Both the position numbers and the translations under genes were made by a program. Below are positions 1-7,954 of a stretch of DNA of 34,988 nucleotides, piece by piece; within the stretch, counting starts at the first letter, position 1, and every line of letters begins with the position of its first letter. The notes under the pieces are model-generated. The model saw only the letters and a program-made list of their open reading frames with translations, was not told the origin of the DNA and did not search any database. Location: the NCBI GenBank assembly GCA_021324515.1, contig JAJPIY010000025.1, forward strand, positions 1 to 34,988, written 5' to 3'. This stretch comes from Planctomycetota bacterium (GTDB taxonomy: Bacteria; Planctomycetota; Planctomycetia; Gemmatales; Gemmataceae).

Positions 1-3000
1 CGGAGGAAGCACGGACGACGGCCGTGAATGTCACCGGCTGGCCATACTGGGCCGGATTGGCCGAGGAAGTCAGCGAAGTCGTCGTAGAAGATTGGCCCCC
101 GGTCACAGTCGTATTCATCAGTACGCTCGGGGTGCCGGAGGCGTCGTTCCCGGTCCAGTTGATGCTGGCGCTGTTGTGGATGGTGGTGTTGCCCGCGTTG
201 GGGGCCACGGTAACGCTGAAAGTCAGAGTAGCAGTCGCGCCAGGGGCCAGCGTTGTCGTGGCCGTCAGCGTATTGTTGTTCGACGCGGAAGGCCCTGTAA
301 TGGTCCATCCTGTCCCGCTGGCGCTGCCTGGATCATAACTCGTATCCGCGGGGATAACATCGGTCAACGTTACATCGATCGGCGCTCCTTCGCCGTTGGT
401 CACGGTCAGCGTATAGGTGATGGTCCCGCCCTCTTGCACGCTTGTCACCGAAGGGCTGCCCGTGAAGATCACCTGGTCCTCGGTGGCACCGATGTCGATC
501 GCGCCGTTGACCAGACGCGGCAAGCCGCGCTGATCGGTGGCAGGTGCTAGACCTCCATTTTCGTATTGGGCAATGATGCTAGCCGCGCTGGGATCGCCGG
601 CGTTGAGGGCGGGACTCTTCCCATCCAAAGGCAAGGTCGGCGTCGGGCCACCGTAATTGCCTGGCTCTTGTCCCTGTCCCGGCCCCGTTGGGGCAGGGGC
701 GGCGAACAGCGGATTGAGGGGCGAAGCATCGGTCCCGACTTGGTTGCCATTGCTTCCGTTGCTGAGGCCGCTGCTGCCGCTGCCATCGCCGAGGAAATTG
801 TTATGGCTCGATGGCGCCGCCGCGCCATACAGATCCGACGGCGTACTCGTTGCCGTTGTCGCATTATAAATCTGATTGAGGGCGACCAAGGTATTTTCCA
901 GCGTGAGCACATTAGAAGGAGCATTGAAGATGCCGACTCCTTGGTCGTTGGGGCTGACGGTGCCGGCGGTGGGATAGAGGAAGTTCCAGGCGAGGGTATC
1001 GTTGAGGAGGCTAAGACTGCCGTTGGCAGCAAAAATACCGCTGCCCTGACTCGATCCGTTAGCGCCAGCGGTGCCGTTGCCCTGAGCACCTGTACCTCCC
1101 GCTCCTCCGAGGGCGTCATAGAGGGCATTATCGGCGATGGTCGAGTTGAGGACGGTAAGGTTGCTGGAAGTGGCATACAAGCCGCCTCCTTGTTGCGTGC
1201 CGCCGTTGCCGCCGTTGCCGCCATGCATTTGGGAGTCATTGTTGGTGGCGTAGTTCTTTCCGCCGTTGCCGCCGTTGCCGCCGTTGCCGCTATTTTGGCC
1301 GTTGTAGTTGGGCTGCTTATCCAGGAGGTTGGCGCTGTTGTCCGCCAGGGTCGAGTTGAGGACGACGACGGAACTGCTGCCGGAGACGTAAAGCCCACCG
1401 CCCTGTCCTGATCCTCCTGCTCCGCCGACGGCACTGCCTCCGCCGCCGGAGGCCCCAACCGAAGCGGAAGCGGAAGAATCGTAGAAGGGGTAGTGGTTGG
1501 TATTGGTTCCCCCGCCGCCCCCTTGGATACCATTGCCCTGAAGGACGGCATTCGTTAGCGTGAGCTGGTAGCCGTAGATAGCTGCGCCGCCGCCTGTGGC
1601 CTTGCCGCCATCGCCGCCGTTGCCGCCTCGGCCATCGCGGTAAGCGTGCCCTATGTAGAAAGCGGAGGCGCCTACGCCTACGTCGCCGGCCTGGCCGTTA
1701 CCGCCGTGCCCCCCATTGACCTGGTTGTTGGCGATGAGGAAGCTGCCCTTGGCATCGCCCAGGGAGAGCGTGAGGCCGCTACTGCCGACAGCGAAGAGGC
1801 CGCCGCCTTGGGCCGCCCCGCCTGCCCCGCCCGCCCCGCCGTTGCCGCCGTTGCCGCCGAAGCTGCTTTTAAGAGTGCCTCTGGTCCCTACATTGGCGCT
1901 CCAGCCCATGCCCCCTGGGCCGCCTGCGCCGCCGGTCCCCCCATCGGCAATATTGTTGTTCAGAGTCACGTCACCACTAACTGTCAAGAGGGTGGCGGTA
2001 AGGTAAATGCCGCCGCCGTCCCCTTCGCCGCCCAGGCCGCCTGTACCGCCGACGCCTCCGGTCTGGCCATGCGCCACCCCGGGGCTTCCTCTTCCTCCTC
2101 GACCTCCTGCCCCTCCCTGGACTTCATTGAAATTGACCGCGGGGTTGTTGACGGCACTGTTGGCGCCCCTGATGGTAACGCTGCCCCCATTGGCGTAAAG
2201 CCCGCCGCCTTGGCCCAGACCCCCGTTACCGCCCTGGCCCCCTGGCGTGGCCCCCGGTTGGTTGGCCGTGGCATTGAGAGGAGAAACCAGGCCCTCTCCC
2301 CCTATTCCACCTTTTCCGGCCTCGGCGAGGTTAGCATCCAGAGTCGAACCCTCCGAGAGAACCAGGGTGCTGTTGCTGGCGTAGATGCCGCCGCCCTGAG
2401 CATTGCCGCCCTGGCCGGCGGCCAGATGGTGGGCTGTGCCCTTGCCGCCCTGGCCGGCCACGATAGTGTTGCGATCGACGTGCGAATCCCCCGTCAGGGT
2501 CAAGGTGGTGTTGACGGCATAGATGCCGCCGCCCTGAGCGTTGCCGCCGTTGCCGCCGATGCCGCCCGCGCCGGCATGGACGTTTTGAGCATTACTGGTG
2601 ACCAGACTGTTGGTCAGAGTGGCTGAACCGCCCGAGAGGAACAACCCGCCGCCCTGAATGTTGCCGCCTTGGCCGCCGACGACAGCGGGCGCTGCCCCGC
2701 CCACGAGTTGGTTGTTGGATAGCTTGACCGTGTTGAACATCAGCGAAGCGCCCACGGCGTAAACGCCGCCGCCGGCTGCATTTTGGCCCACACCGGCGAC
2801 CACTTGGTTGTTGCCGATGACGCCGCCCGACAGGCTTACGACGCCGCCGGCCACATACAACCCGCCGCCCATCGCGCTGCCCCCGCTTACCGTGTTGGCG
2901 CTGCCGCTTGTATGGGTTGCAAGGCTGTACGCGGTAGCTTGCGACGTTTGCGTCACCCCAAGGGGATATAAGGTGATCTTCTGGACCGACTGGCGGCCGA

Positions 3001-3874
3001 CGATGTCGTTGTGGAGATGGAGAGAAGCGACGCCGCTGACATAGAGCCCGCCGCCTTGAGCGTTGAGGCTCCCTGAAAGCTGGTTGCCGGCAATGGTACA
3101 GCTGGACACGTTCACGACGCCGCCGGCCACATAGAGCCCAGCTCCCATCGCGCTGCCGCCGGTTCCGCTTACCGCCTTGTTGGAGGCGCCGATCGTTTTT
3201 GTCGAATGCTTGGTAGTTCGCGTGTACGTACTCAAGCTAATCTTGGTCGTCTGCGATTTCTTAACGGTACGGCCGATGACATCATGGGAGAGCGTGAGCG
3301 ACCCGCCGCTGGAGTAGATGCCGCCGCCGGCGGCGTTCTGGCCGACGCCGCCGATCGCCTGGTTGCCGGCAACGACAACAGATTTCATGCTGAGGTTGCC
3401 GCCGCTGTTGTATACGGCGCCGCCCTTGGCCGTCGATCCGGTTACCAGACCGCCGGTGAGCGTAAGGTTTTGCAGTGTTAGGGTGGCGCCGGTGGCCACC
3501 TCGAACAGGCGAAACGCTGACGAGGCACTGCTGTCACGCAAGAGCGTCGCATTGTTGCCCTCAATGGTGATGGTGCCCGTGATGACTGGCAAGGCGTTGT
3601 TGGTGGCTTGGTACGGCGCGGTGAAATCGAAGGTAGCGCCCGAAGCCAAGGTGATTGTGGTCGCGCCGCCGGCGCTATTGGCCGCGTTGATGTCTGCAAT
3701 CAGCTGGGCAGTAGTATTCGGCGTCGCGTAAGGGAGGCCGCCTGAGGAAAGCAGCGTGCGATCTTCCAGAGGGTCCAACCGGGGCAGGATCCGCCGGCGT
3801 TGGGGACGGGCATGTTTGGTCGCACGAGAACGAAAATGGCGAATAATCAATCGGCGCAGAGAGGTAAGCCACAT
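1..3874 (-). CDS. Giant beta-helix/Gly-rich planctomycete surface protein (N-terminal part; stop outside window)
   Basis: From the ATG at 3874 the minus strand stays open to base 1, about 1,291 codons; I translated nearly all of it by hand and met no stop. Residues 33-43 read LDPLEDRTLLS, the N-terminal motif of very large planctomycete extracellular proteins, after a basic segment and with no classical hydrophobic signal peptide. From about residue 130 to 1,100 it repeats a unit of the type GGGLY / LTL / N-S-x-L-x-x-N, as in polymorphic parallel beta-helix proteins, with PGRS-like GGNGGNGG runs between units. Near residue 1,111 DQRGLPR and NGAIDIGA mark the end of a choice-of-anchor-Q type domain. 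Residues about 1,135-1,240 look like a DUF11 repeat (TYTLTVTN, LTDVIPADT), and an Ig-like repeat (SSANPAQYGQPVTFTA) starts near 1,250. A surface or adhesive role is inference; the C-terminal anchor is not visible. Confidence 0.9.
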   Translation of the reverse strand, partial: MWLTSLRRLIIRHFRSRATKHARPQRRRILPRLDPLEDRTLLSSGGLPYATPNTTAQLIADINAANSAGGATTITLASGATFDFTAPYQATNNALPVITGTITIEGNNATLLRDSSASSAFRLFEVATGATLTLQNLTLTGGLVTGSTAKGGAVYNSGGNLSMKSVVVAGNQAIGGVGQNAAGGGIYSSGGSLTLSHDVIGRTVKKSQTTKISLSTYTRTTKHSTKTIGASNKAVSGTGGSAMGAGLYVAGGVVNVSSCTIAGNQLSGSLNAQGGGLYVSGVASLHLHNDIVGRQSVQKITLYPLGVTQTSQATAYSLATHTSGSANTVSGGSAMGGGLYVAGGVVSLSGGVIGNNQVVAGVGQNAAGGGVYAVGASLMFNTVKLSNNQLVGGAAPAVVGGQGGNIQGGGLFLSGGSATLTNSLVTSNAQNVHAGAGGIGGNGGNAQGGGIYAVNTTLTLTGDSHVDRNTIVAGQGGKGTAHHLAAGQGGNAQGGGIYASNSTLVLSEGSTLDANLAEAGKGGIGGEGLVSPLNATANQPGATPGGQGGNGGLGQGGGLYANGGSVTIRGANSAVNNPAVNFNEVQGGAGGRGGRGSPGVAHGQTGGVGGTGGLGGEGDGGGIYLTATLLTVSGDVTLNNNIADGGTGGAGGPGGMGWSANVGTRGTLKSSFGGNGGNGGAGGAGGAAQGGGLFAVGSSGLTLSLGDAKGSFLIANNQVNGGHGGNGQAGDVGVGASAFYIGHAYRDGRGGNGGDGGKATGGGAAIYGYQLTLTNAVLQGNGIQGGGGGTNTNHYPFYDSSASASVGASGGGGSAVGGAGGSGQGGGLYVSGSSSVVVLNSTLADNSANLLDKQPNYNGQNSGNGGNGGNGGKNYATNNDSQMHGGNGGNGGTQQGGGLYATSSNLTVLNSTIADNALYDALGGAGGTGAQGNGTAGANGSSQGSGIFAANGSLSLLNDTLAWNFLYPTAGTVSPNDQGVGIFNAPSNVLTLENTLVALNQIYNATTATSTPSDLYGAAAPSSHNNFLGDGSGSSGLSNGSNGNQVGTDASPLNPLFAAPAPTGPGQGQEPGNYGGPTPTLPLDGKSPALNAGDPSAASIIAQYENGGLAPATDQRGLPRLVNGAIDIGATEDQVIFTGSPSVTSVQEGGTITYTLTVTNGEGAPIDVTLTDVIPADTSYDPGSASGTGWTITGPSASNNNTLTATTTLAPGATATLTFSVTVAPNAGNTTIHNSASINWTGNDASGTPSVLMNTTVTGGQSSTTTSLTSSANPAQYGQPVTFTAVVRASS

Positions 3875-3950
3875 GAGTTTACGGTCCTCCATTTCTTTTT
3901 GTAAAATGAAGCAAAGTCAACGCTGACCCAGAGGACAGGTATGCGGGGTT

Positions 3951-4034
3951 GCGCCAGTTCTGGCGAGCGGGGGGTGTGAACCCCCCGGTTGCACAACCGG
4001 GGGGTTCACACCCCCCGCTCGCCAGAACTGGCGC
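3951..4034. repeat. 84-bp perfect palindrome (family A repeat pair)
   Basis: Bases 3951-3991 are the exact reverse complement of 3994-4034, giving a 41-bp perfect stem around a 2-base centre (CA). Each arm contains one family A unit (GGCGAGCGGGGGGTGTGAAC then CCCCCGGTT) extended outward by GCGCCAGTTCT. It lies in the 366-bp gap between the divergent starts of the giant protein gene (3874) and the CNNM-like gene (4241). Apart from this palindrome and a promoter-like sequence near 4133 I see nothing else in that gap. Confidence 0.97.
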
Positions 4035-4132
4035 ATTTAGTAGCCCTCCGTACAACGTAGAGATCGCATCAGATTAAGGCAAGCGAGTGTAGTTGCGGAA
4101 TTTGGAGAAGTCAAGTCGGCCCTGCGAATTTC

Positions 4133-4162
4133 TTGTTAGAATTTTGGCGATTATGCTAAAAT
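4133..4162 (+). promoter_or_regulatory. Putative sigma70-type promoter of the CNNM-like gene
   Basis: TTGTTA (4133-4138) and TAAAAT (4157-4162) are separated by 18 bases in an AT-richer patch, about 80 bases before the GTG at 4241. The hexamers match the bacterial -35/-10 consensus at five and five of six positions if TTGACA/TATAAT applies here. Prediction by eye only. Confidence 0.45.
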
Positions 4163-4240
4163 GAGGCCCTGTAAGCAAAGGGCCTTCCTTCCTCATGTGG
4201 ACTGTGGAAACGAGGCCGTCGTCCGGAGGGATTCGCTATC

Positions 4241-5365
4241 GTGTTTGCCAATGTGGGGGCAAACGGTCATTGGCTATGGGATGTCGCCGGCTTGCTCCTG
4301 ATCCCGGCTTTGGTGGCATTGAACGGCCTGTTCGTGGCCGCGGAATTCTCGCTGGTTTCGGTGCGCAAAACGCGCATCGAGGAGTTGATTAAGCGAGGCA
4401 TCAAGTCTGCGCGCTCGGTCGAGGCCGCGCTGGTGCGCTTGGATCGCTCGATTGCGGCGACGCAGTTGGGCATTACCCTGGCCAGCATCGGTCTGGGGTT
4501 CGTTGGCGAGCCGGCCCTGGCCGACCTGCTGAAAGCCGCAACCGGCATCTTGGGGGCGCCGGTGGCAGAGCGAGTCGGTCATTCTCTCGCCGGCGTCTTG
4601 GCCTTCCTGCTCATTACCTACATGCACGTCGTCTTCGGCGAACTGATCCCTAAGACATTGGCGTTGCAGACAGCTGATCGTTCGGCGTTGTGGTTGTCCG
4701 GCCCGCTGAACGTGTTCGCGCGGCTGAGTCGGCCGCTCCTGGGAACCATCAACGGCACGGCCAACTTCCTGTTGCGTCGTCTCGGCTACCAGGCTGCTTC
4801 CGGCAAGGAGATGGTCCACTCCGTCGAAGAACTGAAATTGCTCATCGAAGACAGCGAAGAGGCCGGCATTCTCGATCCGGACCAGGCTGAGTTTGTGCAG
4901 AACGTCTTTCATCTGTCCAACAAGCGCGTCCGCGATTGCATGGTGCCGCGCCACAAGATGGCCGCCCTTGAGCTGAACACGCCGCCGGACAAGGTGCTGG
5001 AGGCGGTTCGCTCAGGCGCGCATACACGCATGCCGGTCTACGAAGGCCAGCTCGACAACATCGTCGGCATTGTTAATACCAAGGATCTGTTTTACCTGTT
5101 TAGTCTCCAGGGGGTTGTGGTTCTCCAAGACGCCCTGTATCCGCCGCTGTTTCTCAAGCCCGATGAGAGCATGGCCAACGCCCTGCGGCTATTCCGCCGT
5201 GCGCGACGACCCATGGCGTTGGTGCGCGATGAAACGGGGACCATTCTCGGTCTAATCACCCTGGAAGACGTGCTGGAAGAAATTGTCGGCGACATTGAGG
5301 ATGAGCACGATCGGCCAACCCCAAAGCTGCCGCGCAGCCGCTTGCTGCATAAAGTAAGTCGGTAG
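4241..5365 (+). CDS. CNNM/CorC (TlyC)-family membrane protein with CBS pair
   Basis: A 374-residue protein of the family often annotated hemolysin or magnesium/cobalt efflux protein. The N-terminal half (about residues 8-190) is the CNNM transmembrane domain, with LVALNGLFVAAEFSLVSVRK, GFVGEPALADLL and the conserved VVFGELIPKTLAL. Residues about 210-335 form two CBS modules (RDCMVPRHKM, MPVYEGQLDNIVGIVNTKD, LITLEDVLEEIVGDIEDE), which bind adenine nucleotides in relatives. The chain ends about 20 residues after the second CBS module, so the C-terminal CorC_HlyC domain of typical ~430-residue members is missing. I chose the GTG at 4241 because GGAGGG lies 10 bases upstream and the N-terminus then matches family members. 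It may be co-transcribed with the small gene 32 bases downstream. The family assignment is firm; the transported ion is unknown. Confidence 0.9.
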   Translation: MFANVGANGHWLWDVAGLLLIPALVALNGLFVAAEFSLVSVRKTRIEELIKRGIKSARSVEAALVRLDRSIAATQLGITLASIGLGFVGEPALADLLKAATGILGAPVAERVGHSLAGVLAFLLITYMHVVFGELIPKTLALQTADRSALWLSGPLNVFARLSRPLLGTINGTANFLLRRLGYQAASGKEMVHSVEELKLLIEDSEEAGILDPDQAEFVQNVFHLSNKRVRDCMVPRHKMAALELNTPPDKVLEAVRSGAHTRMPVYEGQLDNIVGIVNTKDLFYLFSLQGVVVLQDALYPPLFLKPDESMANALRLFRRARRPMALVRDETGTILGLITLEDVLEEIVGDIEDEHDRPTPKLPRSRLLHKVSR

Positions 5366-5397
5366 TCCGTAAATCGATCCCCTTACAGGAGACCCTT

Positions 5398-5637
5398 ATG
5401 GGCGCAAGACGTATCCGTCGAGAACAACGGCGTCAGGACATGGCCGAATCACGGCGCACCAACGGTATGCTCAAGATGAAAGAGCGCCTCCGCCGTCACA
5501 AACGCATGTTGGAAATCCTCCGCAAAGGCCGATTGCCCTTCACGCCGCCGGTCCTGAGTTGGTTGAGTGCTACGCTGAACAAACCGGCGCGGCAGATCGT
5601 TCAGGCAGACGTGGATCAGTTATTGCACCAGCAGTGA
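5398..5637 (+). CDS. Small basic conserved planctomycete protein (possibly DUF6800)
   Basis: A 79-residue, strongly basic protein whose first 45 residues are rich in Arg, Lys and Met (RIRREQRRQ, MLKMKERLRRHKRMLEIL) and probably helical. The C-terminal half carries PPVLSWLSATLNKPARQIV. The start is supported by ACAGGAGA just upstream, and it follows the CNNM-like gene by 32 bases on the same strand. It resembles a small protein I recall from many Gemmata-group genomes under the label DUF6800; that name is from memory and unverified. No enzymatic motif is visible. Binding to nucleic acid is conceivable from its charge, but that is speculation. Confidence 0.75.
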   Translation: MGARRIRREQRRQDMAESRRTNGMLKMKERLRRHKRMLEILRKGRLPFTPPVLSWLSATLNKPARQIVQADVDQLLHQQ

Positions 5638-5708
5638 CCGTGGGAACCAAGAGAGACGGTTTTTCGTCTAAGCTATGTAAGGGGCTGCGGCCCGGTTGTT
5701 CAAATAGG

Positions 5709-5850
5709 GGCGAGCGGGGGGTGTGAACCCCCCGGTATCCGCAGGCGAGCGGGGGGTGTGAACCCCCCGGTAACACAACCGGGGGGGTCACACCCCCCGC
5801 TCGCCAGAACTGGGTTATTAGCGGGGGGTTCACACCCCCCGCTCGCCTGC
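5709..5850. repeat. Family A palindromic array (two direct, two inverted units)
   Basis: Forward units lie at 5709-5737 and 5744-5774, and inverted units at 5778-5805 and 5823-5847. The outer arms extend to GCAGGCGAGC (5741) and its complement ending at 5850, so the array can fold as nested hairpins. It fills most of the 262-bp gap between the small basic protein gene and the DUF1549 gene. Within a unit, G6 and C6 flank TGTGAA, so a single unit is itself a hairpin. Confidence 0.95.
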
Positions 5851-5899
5851 GGCGGGGCGCTCGCGTAACCCGCGAAGGAAGCACGAGAGGAGATAGACG

Positions 5900-7720
5900 A
5901 TGTCGCGTTCGCTGCTTGTGGGCGTGTTCTTCCTGGGTGGTCTGTTGGCCGTGATGAGCCGGCATGATGCCACTTCCGCTGCTCCTCCTGCTGCAGCCCA
6001 GGCCAAGGATGTTAAGGACAAGGACAAAGATAAGACGGTCAAGAACATCCCGATCCGCTGGCCGGAGCCGATCAAGCTCACCCTCGTTGCCAAGAACGAC
6101 GAAGAGCTTTCTTCTCTGACCGAGATGGTTTCCACCATCAACAAGCTCAGTGAAGCCAAGTGGAAAGAGAACCAGATCGTTCCCTCAAACTACGCTAGTG
6201 ATTACGAATTCATCCGTCGTGCCTCCCTGGACATCATCGGCCGCATCGCCAAGCCGGAGGAGATCCGGGAGTTTTTGAAAGATCCCAAAGAGACGCGTCG
6301 CTCCAAACTGATCAATCGGCTGCTGGACAGCGATGAGTATCCCAAGCACTGGGCCGACCTGTGGGCCAACTGGCTGCTCGGCCGTTCCGGTGTGTTCGGC
6401 CGGGGGAAGTATCATGAATGGTTGGCCACTTGGCTGGAGGACCAATTCAGCCAGAACAAGCCGTACAGCAGCCTCGTCAAGAGCTTATTGACCGCCAGCG
6501 GCGAAAACGATGACACGGACAAAGGTGGGGCCGCCGTCAATTTCATCCTGGCCCACGTTGGCGAGAACGTGCCGCCGGACCATCGCAGCGAGGAAGGCTA
6601 TTTCCAGATGGTGCCGTTGACCTCGCGCATCACCCGCCTGTTCTTGGGCACCCAAGTCCAGTGTGCTCAGTGCCACGATCACCCGTTCTACAGTAACATC
6701 AAGCAAGAGCATTTCTGGGGCGTCAACGCTTTCCTCCGCCAAGTCAAGCCGAGCTTTACCCAGGCGCCGCAGATGGGCCGCATGATGACCTACAATAAGC
6801 TAACGCTCCAGGATGACGAGAACGTTGCCAAGAGCAGCCTGGTTTACTACGAGAAGCGCAACGGCGTCATTCTAACGGCGCGGCCGGAGTTCTTGCCCAG
6901 CAACAGTGAAGAGCGACATGGGGCAGCTTTGCCGCCGGGCGCGCAGGGACGCCAACGCCGCGAGATGCTGGCCGAGTTCATCATCAATCATCCGCAATTC
7001 CCCAGGGCCATTGTCAACCGCATGTGGGGCGTCTTCTTTGGCCGCGGCTTCGTCAACCCCATCGATGATTTCAACGATCAAAATCAGCCGTCCAATCCCG
7101 AACTCCTCGACGAATTGGCCGCCAAATTCAAACACTACAACTACGATCTCAAACGGCTGATCCGCTGGATTTGCAACAGCAATCCCTACAACCTCAGCTA
7201 CGTTGCCAATCGGACCAACGACAAGCCGGAGCACGAAGCGCTGTTCAGCCGCATGATTATGAAGGCCATGAGTCCCGAACAATTGTTCGAGTCGATCGTG
7301 ACCGCCGCCAAATTGGAAAAGGCGGAATCCAAGGACGGCAAGAAGGCTTTGCGCGATCAATGGCTGGGCGCACTCATCACTAACTTCGGCGATGACGAAG
7401 GCAATGAAGTCAACTTCAACGGCACCGTCGTACAAGCACTGATGATGATGAACGGCAAGGACATCAACGACGCCATCTCCCGTCCCAATGGGGCAGTCGC
7501 CCTGGCTATCCGCAACCGTACCGAAGCCGCCGCCATTCACGAACTGTATCTGACCGCCCTCAATCGTCCGCCGACTCCCAAAGAGTATCGCACGATCCTG
7601 TCGCAGTTCCGCTTGCTTGATCCGCGCATCGGCATGAACGATTATCGCAATCCCAACCGCCGCTATGAGGATCTGTTCTGGGCGCTGCTCAACAGCAACG
7701 AGTTCATTCTCAATCACTAG
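5900..7720 (+). CDS. DUF1549/DUF1553 (PSCyt2/PSD1) planctomycete protein
   Basis: A 606-residue secreted protein: a short hydrophobic N-terminus (SLLVGVFFLGGLLAVM) is followed by a Lys/Asp-rich linker. Residues about 95-275 are the DUF1549 domain (YEFIRRASLDIIGRI, LINRLLDSDEYPKHWADLWANW), which includes CAQCHDHPF. C255, C258 and H259 form a CxxCH haem-c-like motif that is conserved in this family. Residues about 345-600 are DUF1553 (AIVNRMWGVFFGRGFVNP, LLDELAAKF, LYLTALNRPPT). The start has GAGGAGATAG just upstream. The usual partner gene, a DUF1501 protein, is absent next door; both flanks are repeat arrays. The biochemical function of the family is not established. The family call is firm. 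Confidence 0.92.
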   Translation: MSRSLLVGVFFLGGLLAVMSRHDATSAAPPAAAQAKDVKDKDKDKTVKNIPIRWPEPIKLTLVAKNDEELSSLTEMVSTINKLSEAKWKENQIVPSNYASDYEFIRRASLDIIGRIAKPEEIREFLKDPKETRRSKLINRLLDSDEYPKHWADLWANWLLGRSGVFGRGKYHEWLATWLEDQFSQNKPYSSLVKSLLTASGENDDTDKGGAAVNFILAHVGENVPPDHRSEEGYFQMVPLTSRITRLFLGTQVQCAQCHDHPFYSNIKQEHFWGVNAFLRQVKPSFTQAPQMGRMMTYNKLTLQDDENVAKSSLVYYEKRNGVILTARPEFLPSNSEERHGAALPPGAQGRQRREMLAEFIINHPQFPRAIVNRMWGVFFGRGFVNPIDDFNDQNQPSNPELLDELAAKFKHYNYDLKRLIRWICNSNPYNLSYVANRTNDKPEHEALFSRMIMKAMSPEQLFESIVTAAKLEKAESKDGKKALRDQWLGALITNFGDDEGNEVNFNGTVVQALMMMNGKDINDAISRPNGAVALAIRNRTEAAAIHELYLTALNRPPTPKEYRTILSQFRLLDPRIGMNDYRNPNRRYEDLFWALLNSNEFILNH

Positions 7721-7757
7721 GTCGTGTAAACAAGTAACGAGGGAAATGAAGGATTGA

Positions 7758-7878
7758 GGCGAGCGGGGGGTGTTTGTTATTGAGGCGAGCGGGGGGTGTG
7801 AACCCCCGGTAGCACAACCGGGGGGTCACACCCCCCGCTCGCCCTGCATAACCGGGGGGTTGACACCCCCCGCTCGCC
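7758..7878. repeat. Family A palindromic array between convergent genes
   Basis: A truncated forward unit starts at 7758, a full forward unit at 7784, and two inverted units follow, ending at 7878. The array lies between the stop of the DUF1549 gene (7720) and the stop of the convergent SH3 gene (7955). The position would suit a two-way transcription terminator, but there is no T-tract, so that is inference. Confidence 0.93.
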
Positions 7879-7954
7879 CAGCGCACCGATGGCGGGTTGA
7901 CGAAGGGAGCGTTTTTCCCGATCCTCACGCAGCGATTTAAGCTCCGTCTATTCC

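Noticed and set aside
547-1551. Minus-strand open frame of 334 codons inside the giant gene
   Set aside because: It lies in another frame than the gene starting at 3874, which reads continuously as beta-helix units through the same bases; its Ser/Thr/Arg-rich product has no family features.
1646-2626. Long plus-strand open frame (326 codons) and other plus-strand frames in 1-3700
   Set aside because: They are antisense to the giant protein. Gly/Asn-rich codons (GGC, AAC) read backwards as GCC and GTT, which create long stop-free Ala/Val/Pro frames without any recognisable domain.
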